NCBI GenBank assembly: GCA_026421135.1
Contig: JAPKCR010000083.1
Span: 1 to 7,732 of the forward strand
Reading direction: 5' to 3'
DNA: 7,732 nt
DNA from: Sulfitobacter sp.
GTDB taxonomy: Bacteria; Pseudomonadota; Alphaproteobacteria; Rhodobacterales; Rhodobacteraceae
Shown here piece by piece: positions 6,278-7,732 of this stretch; positions within the stretch are counted from its first letter, which is position 1; every line of letters begins with the position of its first letter. The notes below the pieces were generated by a model, which was given only the letters and a program-made list of their open reading frames with translations, made no database searches and was not told the DNA's origin. Position numbers and translations under genes: made by a program.

Positions 6278-7585
6278 TCAAGTTTTGCGCGTCGCCCGCA
6301 GCTTTTCAAAGTAATCTAGCCGCTTTTTCAAGTCGCGCTCGAACCCCCGTTCGACCGGCTGATAAAATTGGGGCCGGTCCATACCATCAGGAAAGTAGTT
6401 TTGACCCGAGAACCCGTCCTCTGCATCATGGTCATAGGCATAGCCCGCGCCGTACCCTTGGTCTTTCATCAGGCTGGTTGCCGCATTCATGATATGTTTC
6501 GGTGGAGGCGCGGACCCTGTCTGTTTCGCGGCGCGCCGCGCGGCCTTGTAGGCCACATAGGCGGCGTTCGATTTCGGGGCCAGCGCCAGATAAGTGACGG
6601 CTTGTGCCAACGCTAATTCGCCTTCAGGCGACCCCAACCGCTCATAGGTTTCCCAAGATTTCAGGCAGATCGCTTGCGCCTGAGGGTCCGCCAATCCGAT
6701 GTCTTCGACGGCCATCCGCGTGATCCGCCGCATCAGATACCGCGGGTCTTCGCCCCCCTCAAGCATCCGGGCCAACCAATAAAGAGACGCATCAGGATCG
6801 GACCCTCGCACCGATTTATGGAGCGCCGAGATAAGGTTATAATGCGCATCGCCGCCCTTGTCGTACTGCGCGGCGCGGCGCATCAAACGGGCCGATAGTG
6901 CCTTGCCATCCAACAAACCCTCGACCTTCCACGCCGCGACTTGTTCGATTAAGTTCAGCAAGGCGCGACCATCGCCATCAGCCATCTCAAGCAGATTTTC
7001 GCGCGCAGCACTGTCCAGTGGCAAGGCCCGGCCCAATTCGGCTTCGGCCCGCCGGGCCAACCGCTCCAGATCGGCTAGTGGCAGTCGCTCAAGCACCAAC
7101 ACTTGCGAGCGGCTCAGCACAGCGGCATTCAATTCGAACGACGGATTTTCCGTGGTCGCGCCGACCAAAAGGACCGTGCCATCCTCCATGTGCGGCAAGA
7201 ACCCGTCTTGCTGCGCCTTGTTAAAACGGTGGATCTCATCGACGAACAGCAAGGTCCCCTGCCCGTTCTGCCGCCTGATCTTGGCCGCCTCGAACACCTT
7301 GCGCAATTCGGGAACACCGCTGAAAATCGCACTGATCTGGACAAAGTGCAGATCAGTTTCGTCAGCCAACAGCCTGGCGATTGTTGTCTTGCCGACACCA
7401 GGCGGCCCCCAGAAAATGAGCGATCCTAAAGAACCGGACTCGAGCATAACCGTCAGGGGTGCCTCCGGGCCAAGAACCTGACTTTGCCCGATCACTTCAG
7501 TCAATGTTTTTGGTCGCAACCGGTCTGCAAGGGGGCGATGTCCCCCTTCTACGATTACCTCTGTGCTGCCAAATAAATCTGCCAA
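6278..7585 (-). CDS. rarA: RarA/MgsA replication-associated AAA+ ATPase
   Basis: Homologue of E. coli RarA and yeast Mgs1/human WRNIP1, a clamp-loader-like ATPase that acts at stalled replication forks. The product is 435 residues, normal length. Seen: RPLADRLRP (17-25); VIGQSQVLGP (31-40); Walker A GPPGVGKTT (60-68) with Lys66; Walker B LLFVDEIHRF (112-121) with Asp116-Glu117; sensor 1 GATTENPSF (142-150); arginine finger candidate Arg159 in LSRSQ; sensor 2 GDGRALLN (204-211); and the C-terminal tetramerisation/DNA-binding part with KSVRGSDPDASLYWLARM (257-274), GYGAGYAYDHD (377-387) and QNYFPDG (395-401). Nothing essential is missing. The start must be the TTG at 7585: an in-frame TGA, which is also the stop of the preceding protease gene, lies one codon upstream, and translation from TTG gives the MADLFG start I associate with Rhodobacterales RarA proteins. 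Only a weak GGA lies 8 nt before it. Confidence 0.95.
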   Translation of the reverse strand: MADLFGSTEVIVEGGHRPLADRLRPKTLTEVIGQSQVLGPEAPLTVMLESGSLGSLIFWGPPGVGKTTIARLLADETDLHFVQISAIFSGVPELRKVFEAAKIRRQNGQGTLLFVDEIHRFNKAQQDGFLPHMEDGTVLLVGATTENPSFELNAAVLSRSQVLVLERLPLADLERLARRAEAELGRALPLDSAARENLLEMADGDGRALLNLIEQVAAWKVEGLLDGKALSARLMRRAAQYDKGGDAHYNLISALHKSVRGSDPDASLYWLARMLEGGEDPRYLMRRITRMAVEDIGLADPQAQAICLKSWETYERLGSPEGELALAQAVTYLALAPKSNAAYVAYKAARRAAKQTGSAPPPKHIMNAATSLMKDQGYGAGYAYDHDAEDGFSGQNYFPDGMDRPQFYQPVERGFERDLKKRLDYFEKLRATRKT

Positions 7586-7588
7586 CGG

Positions 7589-7732
7589 TCAGATCCGAAA
7601 CCGCAACGACAACCGTTGCCCGCCGCGTTGCACAATCAATTCGGCCTGCCGCCGCCCACTAAAGGCGTCACGCACCTGAGCAGGGGTCTCAACCTCTTGG
7701 CCATTGACGCCCAGAATAACGTCACCGGGGCG
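7589..7732 (-). CDS. Do/HtrA-like serine protease, C-terminal PDZ fragment (partial)
   Basis: Only the last 47 codons are in the window, read on the minus strand from the right edge to TGA at 7589. The fragment begins RPGDVILGVNGQEV, a textbook PDZ strand-turn-strand, then PAQVRDAF and a final strand pair ending LRFRI. It is therefore the C-terminal half of a PDZ domain at the end of a protein. In Rhodobacterales the gene before rarA is, to my knowledge, a Do-family (DegP/DegQ-like) periplasmic serine protease, and a terminal second PDZ is what such a protein has. The protease domain is outside the window, so other PDZ proteins (for example RseP-like or carboxy-terminal proteases) are not formally excluded. 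It ends three bases before the rarA start, so the two are co-transcribed. Confidence 0.75.
   Translation of the reverse strand, partial: RPGDVILGVNGQEVETPAQVRDAFSGRRQAELIVQRGGQRLSLRFRI

Noticed and set aside
6246..6309. 21-residue N-terminal extension of CrcB starting at 6309
   Set aside because: It is polar and basic, overlaps the rarA end by 32 nt and is unlike CrcB N-termini, which start directly with the first membrane segment.
5777..6319. Plus-strand 180-codon frame covering crcB
   Set aside because: Fully antisense to crcB and the ends of its neighbours; the crcB signature motifs are on the minus strand.
6858..7481. Plus-strand 207-codon frame antisense to rarA
   Set aside because: Ser/Arg-rich low-sense translation lying fully inside a clear AAA+ gene; a shadow frame.

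Overview
The window reads as ordinary, gene-dense core chromosome of a Roseobacter-type alphaproteobacterium (Rhodobacterales). This rests on an ATP12 F1-ATPase assembly chaperone (in bacteria known mainly from alphaproteobacteria), an AapJQM/BztABC-type amino-acid transporter, and a gene order (Do-type protease, rarA, crcB, rluC-type synthase, HAD phosphatase, ATP12) that I recall from Rhodobacterales genomes. The genus cannot be fixed from what is here. All nine genes lie on the minus strand, so transcription runs from right to left.

Right block (about 7732 down to 3430): one tight, probably co-transcribed housekeeping run. It starts with the C-terminal end of a PDZ-containing Do/HtrA-like protease, cut by the window edge. 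After it come rarA (replication-associated AAA+ ATPase, TTG start), crcB (fluoride channel), an RluC/RluD-family 23S rRNA pseudouridine synthase, a phosphoglycolate-phosphatase-like HAD hydrolase and the ATP12 chaperone. Four of the five junctions are 4-nt overlaps or gaps of 2 to 3 nt, and rarA-crcB is 31 nt, so there is no room for internal promoters or terminators of normal size. The products serve unrelated processes: envelope protein quality control, DNA replication, fluoride export, ribosome modification, phosphatase metabolism and ATP synthase assembly.

Middle: a 184-bp intergenic region (3246-3429), the only sizeable non-coding stretch in the first two thirds of the transcription path. 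It must hold the aapJ promoter. It contains a TAAAAT -10-like hexamer, a TAATGG-N7-CCATTA dyad directly upstream of and overlapping it, a third TAATGG half-site, and two small GC-rich hairpins just upstream of the aapJ Shine-Dalgarno sequence.

Left block (3245 down to 1): aapJ (periplasmic binding protein), aapQ and aapM (two membrane permeases; aapM runs off the left edge). The ATPase gene aapP would be expected just beyond position 1. Together they form a general L-amino-acid / Glu-Gln-Asp-Asn ABC importer. A perfect 14-bp stem-loop (2190-2219) sits between aapJ and aapQ and is well placed to let the binding protein accumulate above the permeases.

I found no mobile elements, CRISPR arrays, tRNA or rRNA genes, riboswitches or signs of recent transfer, and no undescribed system. 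The points worth a second look are regulatory signals around aapJ and a few translation-start details.
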